A DNA stretch of 25,686 nucleotides from a virus, in the IMG/VR virus record IMGVR_UViG_3300006749_000108, positions 1 to 25,686 of that record, one strand, 5' to 3'. A program made the position numbers and the translations under genes. The notes beneath the pieces were generated by a model that saw nothing but the letters and a program-made list of their open reading frames with translations, made no database searches and was not told the DNA's origin. Below are positions 1 to 4,862 of the stretch, piece by piece; the stretch's first letter is position 1, and every line of letters begins with the position of its first letter.

Positions 1-702
1 CATGTTCCATTGCATGCGTTGACGTTGGAGCAAATTATGAGCCACGTTACAAGCCGAGGGAACAAGCCAAACACTGTGGCGAGAGAGTTGAACAGTATCA
101 AAGCCATGCTATCGCATGCAGAGAGTATGGGGTGGGATGTACCAAGCATAAATATTGTACGTCCGAACGTGGATGATAGTCGCTTGCGTTGGTTGACCGA
201 GACCGAGCGAGACCATCTGATTGACTGTTGCGATAGCACAATCAAAGACGTCGTAACCTTTTTATTCTATACGGGGGCGAGGATTGGCGAGGCTTTCGCA
301 CTTTGTCCACAGGATATTCACAGGGGCTCGGCATTATTCACCAGCAAAAAAGGCAAGACGAAACGAAAAAAGGTTCGAGCTGTTCCGCTGGGGGCCAGAG
401 TATCTAAAGTTCTGACAGTCGACGACGACGACGATTTCGTTTTCACTCAGCCAGACGGAAGCCAGTGGGTGAGGTCTAAGTTTTACGACAGCTTTTACAA
501 CGCTTGCAACGTTGCTGGCATAAAAGATTTTACACCACATGATTGTAGGCACACGTTCGCTAGTCACTTGGTGCAAAAGGGGGCATCTCTTCGAGCGGTT
601 GCAGACTTGCTTGGACATTCGTCTCTAGCAATGGTGATGAGGTATTCGCATCTCGCACCGACACATTTAGAAACAACAATCAACTTACTTGAAGGAGAGT
701 AA
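1..702 (+). CDS. int: Tyrosine recombinase (phage integrase), 5' end cut by window edge
   Basis: This is a site-specific tyrosine recombinase that would integrate or excise the phage genome at att sites. The frame is open to base 1, so the true start and most of the SAM-like core-binding domain lie outside. Numbering from the in-frame TTG at base 10, the catalytic set is complete: R91 (TGARIGEA), a lysine near K116 in the beta-hairpin, H177 and R180 (HDCRHTF), H203 (LLGHSS) and nucleophile Y212 (RYSHL). Seen length is 230-233 residues against a usual 300-400, consistent with a missing N-terminus. An Asp run (residues 138-142) sits in a loop. The gene ends 1 base before the next ATG, suggesting co-transcription. 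The attachment site is not visible. The family call is firm; integration activity is inferred. Confidence 0.95.
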   Translation, partial: HVPLHALTLEQIMSHVTSRGNKPNTVARELNSIKAMLSHAESMGWDVPSINIVRPNVDDSRLRWLTETERDHLIDCCDSTIKDVVTFLFYTGARIGEAFALCPQDIHRGSALFTSKKGKTKRKKVRAVPLGARVSKVLTVDDDDDFVFTQPDGSQWVRSKFYDSFYNACNVAGIKDFTPHDCRHTFASHLVQKGASLRAVADLLGHSSLAMVMRYSHLAPTHLETTINLLEGE

Positions 703-703
703 C

Positions 704-1012
704 ATGGAAGAAGAAACTAAACAGCCAGAGTTTGTGAAGGTAGCAGACGTTTGGATGGTAAAGAACGACGACCAGTTCGTTGGTCTGGAGATGACGTTTA
801 CGCAAAATGTTTTCAACAAAGACGGAGCAATGACAGTCATAGACTTTATGAAAAATTCTATACTGAATACACGATGGTTATTTGCAACGATTAACAGAGT
901 AGAGGACAAAGATGCACCGACTAACGCACAACCAGAAAGTGATGGCAGTGAAAATTCTAAAGCACCTCCGCCAGTCGACGACACCAGTGAATCAGCAAAA
1001 GGAGATAGCTGA
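704..1012 (+). CDS. Hypothetical protein with acidic, low-complexity C-terminal tail
   Basis: This predicts a 102-residue protein that I do not recognise. I chose the ATG at 704, preceded by GGAG in GAAGGAGAGTAAC, rather than the TTG at 689, which lies inside the integrase gene. Residues 1-65 look like a compact fold with alternating hydrophobic residues (VWMVKND, FVGLEMTF). From about residue 68 the chain becomes a Pro/Ser/Asp/Glu-rich tail. That tail is exactly the part overprinted by the next gene in another frame, as expected if the tail is free to vary. It follows the integrase by one base and is probably in the same operon. It could be an excision or integration accessory protein, but nothing in the sequence shows this. 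Confidence 0.75.
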   Translation: MEEETKQPEFVKVADVWMVKNDDQFVGLEMTFTQNVFNKDGAMTVIDFMKNSILNTRWLFATINRVEDKDAPTNAQPESDGSENSKAPPPVDDTSESAKGDS

Positions 1013-1166
1013 CGCCATAGGTGTGACACAACATAGTGTCTCACGTTATCTGCGCACATTACTTTACATTGGGTTCATTGAAAAAGATGGACGCAATTAT
1101 ATTGAGGGGCCAAAAGCCCCTCAATATCTACAGTATTGGGCTGTAATCTTATTAGATTCTGCCTAG
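912..1166 (+). CDS. Small winged-helix DNA-binding protein, overlapping the preceding gene
   Basis: This is an 84-residue protein with a helix-turn-helix/winged-helix pattern: helix at residues 7-20, then a helix-turn-recognition helix (QQKEIADAIGVTQHSVSRYL, about residues 28-47), then a wing-like segment (GFIEKDGRNYIE). The fold resembles MarR/LexA-type wHTH domains, so a transcriptional regulator, perhaps of integration, is likely. The ATG at 912 has GAGG six bases upstream, supporting this start even though it lies 101 bases inside the previous gene in the +1 frame. An ATG at 942 is an alternative and would still contain the HTH. The last codons run through a 12-bp inverted repeat (1099-1127), so the hairpin probably doubles as coding sequence and terminator. 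Confidence 0.75.
   Translation: MHRLTHNQKVMAVKILKHLRQSTTPVNQQKEIADAIGVTQHSVSRYLRTLLYIGFIEKDGRNYIEGPKAPQYLQYWAVILLDSA
1099..1127. terminator. Perfect 12-bp inverted repeat between convergent genes, likely bidirectional terminator
   Basis: The arms are ATATTGAGGGGC (1099-1110) and its exact reverse complement (1116-1127), with a CAAAA loop. It lies in the last codons of the plus-strand wHTH gene, 25 bases from the end of the convergent minus-strand gene. There is no long T-run on either side, so efficiency as an intrinsic terminator is uncertain. The position between convergent units is the main argument. Confidence 0.6.
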
Positions 1167-1604
1167 ATATTTAGCTAATCCTAAGATTGCGATACCACCA
1201 ACGACGACGACTGCGAGTATGACTGCGAACCAAGTGCCAATAAGTTCTAATATCTCTCGTCGTCGTCTTCGTTTAGCTTCTTCTTCTTCTTGCCTACGTT
1301 TTCTGACTTCGACACGCATACGTATTAGTTCTTGCCATGCAGATGGGCCTCTAGTTGCAATAACTATTTGACGTAAGTTGTCTTCAAGGTCTTCTGCTTG
1401 CTTCTTATTAATAAAAGTTTGTAATGCTTCTTCGTTAGCAGACTGAAAGGGTTTTCCCTTTTCATTATTATGCTCTTGTTTGACGTTATCAATGGCATCA
1501 AACATTTTTCCGATGTCTTTAGCCAAAGACGAGATTTCTTTTCCAGCAGCCACGCCCGCTTTTATTCCGTTAAAAGCTGCGACTGCCATAGTAATTGGTT
1601 CCAC
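1152..1604 (-). CDS. Coiled-coil protein with C-terminal membrane anchor (probable virion-associated)
   Basis: This is a 150-residue protein. It starts with a small-residue-rich helix (AFNGIKAGVAAGKEISSLAKDIGKMF), has a helical middle, a strongly charged stretch of Arg/Glu/Lys at about residues 95-117, and one hydrophobic C-terminal segment (about 123-145) that looks like a transmembrane helix. I recall similar proteins from marine T7-like phages annotated as structural, but cannot verify this. The start is GTG at 1604: GGAGG lies at ideal spacing upstream, better than for the ATG at 1589. It is the last gene of the minus-strand accessory unit and has the TAGGACGAC element 50 bases upstream, so it may have its own promoter. 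The positive-charge cluster next to the anchor suggests a cytoplasmic N-terminus. Confidence 0.8.
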   Translation of the reverse strand: MEPITMAVAAFNGIKAGVAAGKEISSLAKDIGKMFDAIDNVKQEHNNEKGKPFQSANEEALQTFINKKQAEDLEDNLRQIVIATRGPSAWQELIRMRVEVRKRRQEEEEAKRRRRREILELIGTWFAVILAVVVVGGIAILGLAKYLGRI

Positions 1605-1653
1605 CTTGCCCTCCTTAACACCCTCTTATAAAATAACTAGGGGAGTAGCAAGT

Positions 1654-1664
1654 GTCGTCCTATA
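1654..1664 (-). promoter_or_regulatory. Shared element TATAGGACGAC, copy A (candidate late promoter or processing site)
   Basis: The minus strand reads TATAGGACGAC, and its TAG is the stop codon of the zinc-ribbon gene. Copies occur at 3772-3782 and 21809-21819, each also built on the stop codon of the preceding minus-strand gene and each followed by a new gene. An AT-rich hexamer follows 16-18 bases downstream in all three. Its function is inferred only from recurrence and position. Confidence 0.45.
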
Positions 1665-1980
1665 GTTCGTCTTCGTCAAACCTTACATTGCCAGACATGA
1701 CTTGTTTTTCTAGCTCTTCGTCTGACAAGCTGTCGACGTCGAACATGTAAGATGTGTTATTTAGTTTTTCCTGGGAGATTTTTGGGGTCACTTTTCTTTT
1801 CGTCTGAGAAACGTTCTTCTCTGACGTACAGTCTTTCTCTGTGTGCAAGGAGGTCTCTAATACTTCCAATGTCCAGAAACTCGTACTGCAATTCGTGCAT
1901 GTTCTCTTGCGTCTTATGCTTCCGTCTTTGGAACGACTGTCTAATACTTTTGTAGAGCCTCCACATTCGTGGCAAATCAA
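1660..1980 (-). CDS. NrdR-like zinc-ribbon protein (no ATP-cone)
   Basis: This is a 106-residue protein. Residues 1-40 match the zinc ribbon of the NrdR repressor: C3-x2-C6, then a TKVLDSR-like segment, an IRRKR basic patch, and C28-x2-C31 followed by an aromatic strand. NrdR represses ribonucleotide reductase genes and carries an ATP-cone after the ribbon. Here the ATP-cone is absent and is replaced by a hydrophilic, acidic tail, so only DNA binding is predicted. The start is TTG at 1980: it places the first Cys at residue 3 as in NrdR and overlaps the upstream stop as TTGA. It sits at the end of a chain of overlapped small genes. It may be a phage transcription factor acting on host or late promoters; the target is unknown. 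Confidence 0.8.
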   Translation of the reverse strand: MICHECGGSTKVLDSRSKDGSIRRKRTCTNCSTSFWTLEVLETSLHTEKDCTSEKNVSQTKRKVTPKISQEKLNNTSYMFDVDSLSDEELEKQVMSGNVRFDEDEL

Positions 1981-2120
1981 GCTGTTCTCGTGCGCTTCTT
2001 CTTTAACTTCTTGAAGTCTGCGCCTGTAATCTTGTTAAACGGAGGAGCCATACCAGCAATCATCTTTTGCTTTTTAGTTAAGCTCTTTCCTTTGGTCATG
2101 CTTTTCTTCATTCCCCTCAT
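1977..2120 (-). CDS. Small basic protein, 47 residues
   Basis: This is a lysine-rich protein beginning MRGMKKSM and containing the segment PPFNKITGADFKKL near its C-terminus, ending in a KKKRTRTA basic tail. I recall an NKITGADF-type motif in small proteins of other phages but no function for it. The ATG at 2120 forms an ATGA overlap with the stop of the upstream gene and has AAGGA upstream. The longer reading frame back to 2207 would overlap that gene without support. The first eight residues are identical to those of the 34-residue gene at 2792-2896, suggesting duplication or a shared functional N-terminus. Its strong positive charge suggests nucleic-acid binding. Confidence 0.7.
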   Translation of the reverse strand: MRGMKKSMTKGKSLTKKQKMIAGMAPPFNKITGADFKKLKKKRTRTA

Positions 2121-2335
2121 TTCTTCTTTCCTTTCTTCCAGCTGATACGTGCTGGCCCTTTCTTCTTTCTGCTGGCAGACGAGCATTGAGCCTTCGTCGG
2201 TCTGCAAGCTGGATAAGGTCTCTTGGATTTACCCTTCGCCGACTTACGACCACAAGGCTTTCCAGTCTTGCAGTCTACCCAGCCTTTGCCTTTGTTTCTG
2301 CTGAACCATTTATGCAGACTTTCGCTTCGAGCCAC
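2117..2335 (-). CDS. Small basic Cys-containing protein, 72 residues
   Basis: This is a highly basic protein with a conserved-looking core, GWVDCKTGKPCGRK and YPACRPTKAQC, giving four cysteines (C22, C27, C44 and C51) that could bind zinc, and a Lys-rich C-terminus. I recall this core as a recurrent small protein in marine phages and large viruses, with no assigned function. The start is GTG at 2335, 26 bases inside the upstream gene. GTG is accepted because the Arg/Trp segment before the core looks conserved and no ATG lies between it and the core. The stop overlaps the next ATG as ATGA. It is a member of the tight run of tiny basic genes at 1977-3676. Confidence 0.75.
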   Translation of the reverse strand: MARSESLHKWFSRNKGKGWVDCKTGKPCGRKSAKGKSKRPYPACRPTKAQCSSASRKKKGPARISWKKGKKK

Positions 2336-2495
2336 TCTTCTTACCCCAGTTCTTTGCGCCTACACGTCTACATTTAACTAATGCTCCGCTAGCATAAGCG
2401 CTAGGCCATTTTGTGTAGCGTGACTTAACTTTGTGGTAACAAGCGTCTTTCTTGCTAGATGTCTTACCCTTTTTTGACGTTGACTTTCTTGCCAT
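2310..2495 (-). CDS. Small basic protein with a KKDACYHKVKSRY/YASGALVKCR core, 61 residues
   Basis: This is a 61-residue Lys/Arg/Ser-rich protein. The N-terminal 14 residues are almost only Lys, Ser and Thr. The core KKDACYHKVKSRYTKWPSAY followed by ASGALVKCR and a GAKNWG segment is a pattern I recall from uncharacterised small phage and giant-virus proteins. The two Cys (C18, C42) may pair or bind metal. The ATG at 2495 is preceded by GAGGTAAC. It overlaps the gene before it by 32 bases and the next by 26. Such compact overlap with independent start signals suggests coordinated late translation. DNA or RNA binding is inferred from charge alone. Confidence 0.75.
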   Translation of the reverse strand: MARKSTSKKGKTSSKKDACYHKVKSRYTKWPSAYASGALVKCRRVGAKNWGKKSGSKRKSA

Positions 2496-2595
2496 TGTTA
2501 CCTCGTGCCAACACGCAAGGACAATTTGCGTGCTTCATTTTACCTGTCTGCGTTTTGTTTGCGACAGCTTTTACTTTCCTACCAATACTAGCCAC
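2464..2595 (-). CDS. Tiny basic protein, 43 residues, GTG start
   Basis: This frame fills an otherwise unexplained gap between two small genes. GTG at 2595 begins 5 bases after the stop of the upstream gene and has AGGT 7 bases upstream; the frame ends with TAA at 2464-2466 after overlapping the next gene by 32 bases. The product is basic (VASIGRKVKAVANK at the start, a Lys-rich end) with a CPC motif in its middle. An internal ATG at codon 20 is a possible alternative start. Composition and spacing match its neighbours, which is why I accept it, but I recognise no family and chance is not excluded. Confidence 0.5.
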   Translation of the reverse strand: MASIGRKVKAVANKTQTGKMKHANCPCVLARGNNGKKVNVKKG

Positions 2596-2600
2596 AGTGT

Positions 2601-2792
2601 TTACCTACGTCTGAGGGAACGACCACGACCACCGAAGATAGGTTTTACTCCTGTGGTTGTTCTTCCGAACTGGCTAGGCATCATGGACATTGCACGATAA
2701 GGGTTGATGTTTTTGCCACCAACCTTCATCGACTGCATCCCTGGTGTTTTGCCACGTGTTCCGAAGATAACGCCTCGGTTTTTCTTAATCAT
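2601..2792 (-). CDS. Small Gly/Arg-rich basic protein, 63 residues
   Basis: This is a 63-residue protein with many Gly, Arg, Lys and Met and an R-rich end (GGRGRSLRRR). No recognisable domain is visible. The ATG at 2792 is preceded by AGGAGAGC and overlaps the upstream stop as TAATG, a classic translational coupling arrangement. The RGG-like end suggests RNA or DNA contact. Like its neighbours, it might be packaged in the virion or act on the host nucleoid, but nothing here proves either. Confidence 0.7.
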   Translation of the reverse strand: MIKKNRGVIFGTRGKTPGMQSMKVGGKNINPYRAMSMMPSQFGRTTTGVKPIFGGRGRSLRRR

Positions 2793-2896
2793 TAAGCTCT
2801 CCTAATGACCTTTTTTTTCTTCATAGAGCCTTTTTTTGATGCCATAGTTTTCTTCTTTGGCATAGGCTTTTTCATTGATTTTTTCATTCCACGCAT
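2792..2896 (-). CDS. 34-residue Met/Lys-rich protein nested in the 3' end of the preceding gene
   Basis: This very short frame has the best ribosome-binding site of the cluster: AAGGAGGT ends five bases before the ATG at 2896. The product is almost entirely Lys, Met, Ser and Arg, begins MRGMKKSM (identical to the first eight residues of the 47-residue gene at 1977-2120), and ends IRRA. Its TAA overlaps the next ATG as TAATG. It lies in a different frame from the last 32 codons of the 203-residue gene, so both proteins are encoded by the same bases. Start signal, coupling and the shared N-terminus together make it convincing. Function is unknown; polycationic, perhaps nucleic-acid binding. Confidence 0.75.
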   Translation of the reverse strand: MRGMKKSMKKPMPKKKTMASKKGSMKKKKVIRRA

Positions 2897-3413
2897 GATA
2901 GACCTCCTTGCGATGATTAATATACTTTATGTCATCTATATTAAACTTTTGATAATAGTTTGTCTTCCTCAACTTATCAGAAGATTTAACAAGATAACCT
3001 AATGATTGCACAAGTAGTAGTGCATAGTCGTCCTCAACGATACCTTCAAATTCTGGTACGTTAGGATGCGATTCGGCTTCAGGGTGAAAACCCATCAACC
3101 AAATTCCAAAATGATTTTTATTTTGATTGTCTAGCCAGCTGTTGAAATCTTCAAAGCTCAAGTCTTCCCAACCTGTCCATGCTACAACGTGTGTTATCTC
3201 GTCTGTAAGACACATCTCGTTCTTGATTTCTATTACAGGTTCTAGTCTTTCGGTTACATGAACGACGACATTGCCTTCGAGCCAAGCCTTTTTTGCGAAA
3301 GGACATGGGGGCATGTCTGCAAATAATGGTGTTGGTTTTTCTAATACTTCTTCAGACCAAGATTGAATCTCAGCTGCAACAAGTGTTGAAAACTCATCCC
3401 AGTCGTCTGCCAT
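2802..3413 (-). CDS. Hypothetical acidic protein, 203 residues
   Basis: This is a soluble, acidic protein, unlike its basic neighbours. Features include a Trp/Asp-rich start (MADDWDEF), a CPFAKKAW segment near residue 40, a beta-like stretch (NVVVHVTERLEPVIEI), and an aromatic-rich centre. I do not recognise a family with confidence. The start is ATG at 3413, which overlaps the upstream stop as TAATG and has GGAAG upstream; the GTG at 3425 lies inside the preceding gene. The last 95 bases are shared with the 34-residue gene in another frame, and the C-terminus there (Lys/Glu-rich) looks unconstrained. It could be an accessory protein of the late unit; no function can be assigned. Confidence 0.8.
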   Translation of the reverse strand: MADDWDEFSTLVAAEIQSWSEEVLEKPTPLFADMPPCPFAKKAWLEGNVVVHVTERLEPVIEIKNEMCLTDEITHVVAWTGWEDLSFEDFNSWLDNQNKNHFGIWLMGFHPEAESHPNVPEFEGIVEDDYALLLVQSLGYLVKSSDKLRKTNYYQKFNIDDIKYINHRKEVYHAWNEKINEKAYAKEENYGIKKRLYEEKKGH

Positions 3414-3676
3414 TAGCACTTCCACCTACGTCTGGCTGCGCAAATTCTTTTCTTTGGAGTCTTCTTACAGCTGATGTTGTGCATTTTCATCTGACCAGCA
3501 GACCTTGAGCAGTATGATTTCTTACGCTTACCACCTTGTGGTTGTGGGGCTTTCAAGTTAGAGCCTGTAGCTTTGTTATATTTACGTCTGCCTTTTGCTG
3601 TGAGGCCCGCCCCTTTGGAGGCGGGTCTCTTTTCGCCTCTTCCTACTGACAGTTTTACGCTTTTCTTTCGTGCCAT
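3413..3676 (-). CDS. Small basic protein with KGAGLTAKGRRKYN motif, 87 residues
   Basis: This is a strongly basic 87-residue protein. The central KGAGLTAKGRRKYNKATGSNLKAPQPQGG is a pattern I remember from uncharacterised small proteins widespread in phages (written here in two parts: KGAGLTAKGRRKYN, then ATGSNLKAPQPQGG). It also has Cys residues (YCSRS, ISCKK, RICA, terminal WKC) that could bind zinc. I chose the ATG at 3676; the frame is open further upstream, but that part is hydrophobic and falls in the promoter-like spacer after the TAGGACGAC element. No good Shine-Dalgarno is visible, only GGAT close to the ATG. It is the first gene of the tiny basic run. The function is probably nucleic-acid binding, inferred from charge. 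Confidence 0.75.
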   Translation of the reverse strand: MARKKSVKLSVGRGEKRPASKGAGLTAKGRRKYNKATGSNLKAPQPQGGKRKKSYCSRSAGQMKMHNISCKKTPKKRICAARRRWKC

Positions 3677-3771
3677 ATCCAAAAACCACTCTATAAAGTA
3701 TGTACAAAAGTATACAGCCAATAAACTGTACTTCTCTACCTTCAATAAAGATACTGGATGACAACGTCTTA

Positions 3772-3782
3772 GTCGTCCTATC
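3772..3782 (-). promoter_or_regulatory. Shared element GATAGGACGAC, copy B
   Basis: This is the second copy of the TAGGACGAC element, with TAG being the stop codon of the nuclease gene (3778-4161). It lies 96 bases upstream of the first gene of the small basic cluster. The spacer 3677-3771 is AT-rich and contains no convincing gene. Candidate late promoter or RNA processing signal. Confidence 0.4.
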
Positions 3783-4161
3783 TGTTGTTAAATTTAACTG
3801 AACCTGTTTCTCTCAGGTAACTACAATAAAATTTTAAGAAGTCGTCTAGCCTTATAAGACAAAGGCTTTCGCCTGTTCTCATTCTATTTTTTCTATTAAT
3901 TACGATAGGAACCTCTGGTGCATTTGTTTTTCCTATGTTACGTTCGGCTTGTCTCAGGGCGTCATGGAAGTTCAGACGTTCAACACGTTTAGCTTCTATG
4001 AATATCCCTGGGACACCAAGAATATCTGCACCACCCGACATATCCACGTAACCACCACCAGATAATGGGGCTCTGTGCGCTGTCTTCAGTCCTGTTTCTT
4101 GATTAATGTATTTGGCTAACTCTCTTTCGTAGTCATCGCCTTTTTTCTTTTGCTTACTCAA
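3778..4161 (-). CDS. PD-(D/E)XK-type nuclease, Holliday-junction-resolvase-like
   Basis: This is a 127-residue protein with the layout of small archaeal-type resolvase/VRR-like nucleases: KGDDYERELAKYI (Glu at 12/14), a Gly-rich turn, D46 in GADILG, and E56-x-K58 in FIEAKR, followed by a helix with A-x-x-Q-A-E-R-N. These residues would bind Mg2+ and cut DNA. Plausible roles are resolving branched replication intermediates before packaging or degrading host DNA. The start is TTG at 4161, overlapping the upstream stop as TTGA; no ATG occurs before the conserved helix. Its stop codon forms part of the shared TAGGACGAC element. It forms a two-gene unit with the HTH/zinc protein upstream. Confidence 0.8.
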   Translation of the reverse strand: MSKQKKKGDDYERELAKYINQETGLKTAHRAPLSGGGYVDMSGGADILGVPGIFIEAKRVERLNFHDALRQAERNIGKTNAPEVPIVINRKNRMRTGESLCLIRLDDFLKFYCSYLRETGSVKFNNR

Positions 4162-4451
4162 TCCTCGTACCCCAAATCTTTACGACAAGACTTACAAAAA
4201 AACCAATTCTTTGGTCGCTCTGTCGTATCTTTACATTTCATGCACGGCCTAGCCCACGTTTTTCCTTGGAAGTCACGGCGAACCTGATACTTGGCCCCAT
4301 CGAACTCTTGCAAGCCTTCTCTTACAAGTATTCTTTTCAAGGTATCGACACAACAATTAAGGTGTTGTGCCATGTCAGAGTAAGTTTTAATTCTATGGTT
4401 TTGACGAAGCCAAGATAAGTTCGAGTCCGAGACTCGAATGTTTCTTGGCAT
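4158..4451 (-). CDS. HTH protein with C-terminal zinc ribbon, 97 residues
   Basis: Residues 10-46 resemble a helix-turn-helix (TYSDMAQHLNCCVDTLKRIL), and the C-terminal part carries two CxxC knuckles, C70-x2-C73 and C86-x2-C89, that would bind one zinc. This combination suggests a DNA-binding transcriptional regulator. The ATG at 4451 is preceded by AAGGAG at long spacing. It is the first gene of a leftward unit that continues into the nuclease gene (TTGA overlap). Upstream lies an AT-rich region with a possible -10 (TATACT, 4478-4483 on the minus strand) but a poor -35. It may control the late accessory cluster that follows; this is inference from position. Confidence 0.8.
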   Translation of the reverse strand: MPRNIRVSDSNLSWLRQNHRIKTYSDMAQHLNCCVDTLKRILVREGLQEFDGAKYQVRRDFQGKTWARPCMKCKDTTERPKNWFFCKSCRKDLGYED

Positions 4452-4551
4452 ATATCACTGCTCCTTTTTCCATGTATAGTATAACATTTAATACTAATAA
4501 CAAATATTTACAAGAAATTTTTTTCTAGGTGTTGATTTATCCAGTCAAAAG

Positions 4552-4648
4552 TGATACAACGACTAAACGTTTAGTCTTTAAAAGACGGGGTTGTAAACCC
4601 CGCCTTTTGACTTAAGGCGTTATTAGCGAAGTGAAAGTCGTTGTATCA
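4552..4648. repeat. 97-base block of nested inverted repeats (possible structured RNA, origin or switch)
   Basis: A perfect 13-bp outer inverted repeat, TGATACAACGACT (4552-4564) and its complement (4636-4648), encloses a perfect 16-bp palindrome GACTAAACGTTTAGTC (4561-4576) and a hairpin at 4580-4608. In addition AGTCAAAAG (4543-4551) is the exact complement of 4604-4612. The outer stem, palindrome and hairpin partly share bases, so they cannot all form at once; this resembles alternative RNA folds. The block fills the divergent gap 4452-4658, immediately before a gene without a clear Shine-Dalgarno. The AT-rich remainder (4452-4542) shows no gene. Confidence 0.6.
4580..4608. terminator. Strong GC-rich hairpin flanked by A4/T4, terminator-like
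   Basis: The stem AAAAGaCGGGGTT / AACCCCGcCTTTT has a GTA loop and one A-C mismatch. The A and T flanks would let it act on either strand. It sits inside the larger inverted-repeat block, so it may be the terminator arm of an attenuator rather than an ordinary gene-end terminator. Confidence 0.5.
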
Positions 4649-4658
4649 TCCTTAATAC

Positions 4659-4862
4659 ATGAAAAAATTAAACCTAAGACAAAAAGAAATTGAACATAAA
4701 TATAACTCTTGGAAACACAATCGTGACCTAGAGATTGAGAAACAGCGTGAAGAAAATAGGAAGCGCAATCCAGAAGTCGCCAAGATAGTTGACGAAATTA
4801 GAAAGCACTTCCCTGATGCAAAAGTTACTTCGATAACTCCAACCAAAGACGAACCAAAGTAA
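4659..4862 (+). CDS. Small charged helical protein, 67 residues
   Basis: This is a hydrophilic protein with a predicted long helix (about residues 4-45, rich in Lys, Glu, Arg) and a C-terminal part NPEVAKIVDEIRKHFPDAKVTSITP that looks like a conserved helix-turn-strand. I do not recognise it. No Shine-Dalgarno precedes the ATG at 4659; the 13-bp repeat arm ends only 10 bases upstream, so translation could depend on RNA structure, or the message could be nearly leaderless. Its last 38 bases overlap the convergent primase-helicase gene. The opposite strand has a frame here too, but the amino-acid pattern supports the plus strand. Confidence 0.65.
   Translation: MKKLNLRQKEIEHKYNSWKHNRDLEIEKQREENRKRNPEVAKIVDEIRKHFPDAKVTSITPTKDEPK

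Noticed and set aside
685-1059. A 124-codon minus-strand frame under the two small plus-strand genes
   Set aside because: Ser/Leu-rich antisense pattern; the plus-strand frames have better start signals and a clear HTH.
3677-3745. N-terminal extension of the 87-residue basic protein
   Set aside because: The extra residues are hydrophobic and aromatic, unlike the rest, and fall in the promoter-like spacer.
4552-4648. Integron attC-like or tRNA-like element
   Set aside because: The ends do not match the attC core consensus, and no T-arm or anticodon-arm pattern could be drawn.
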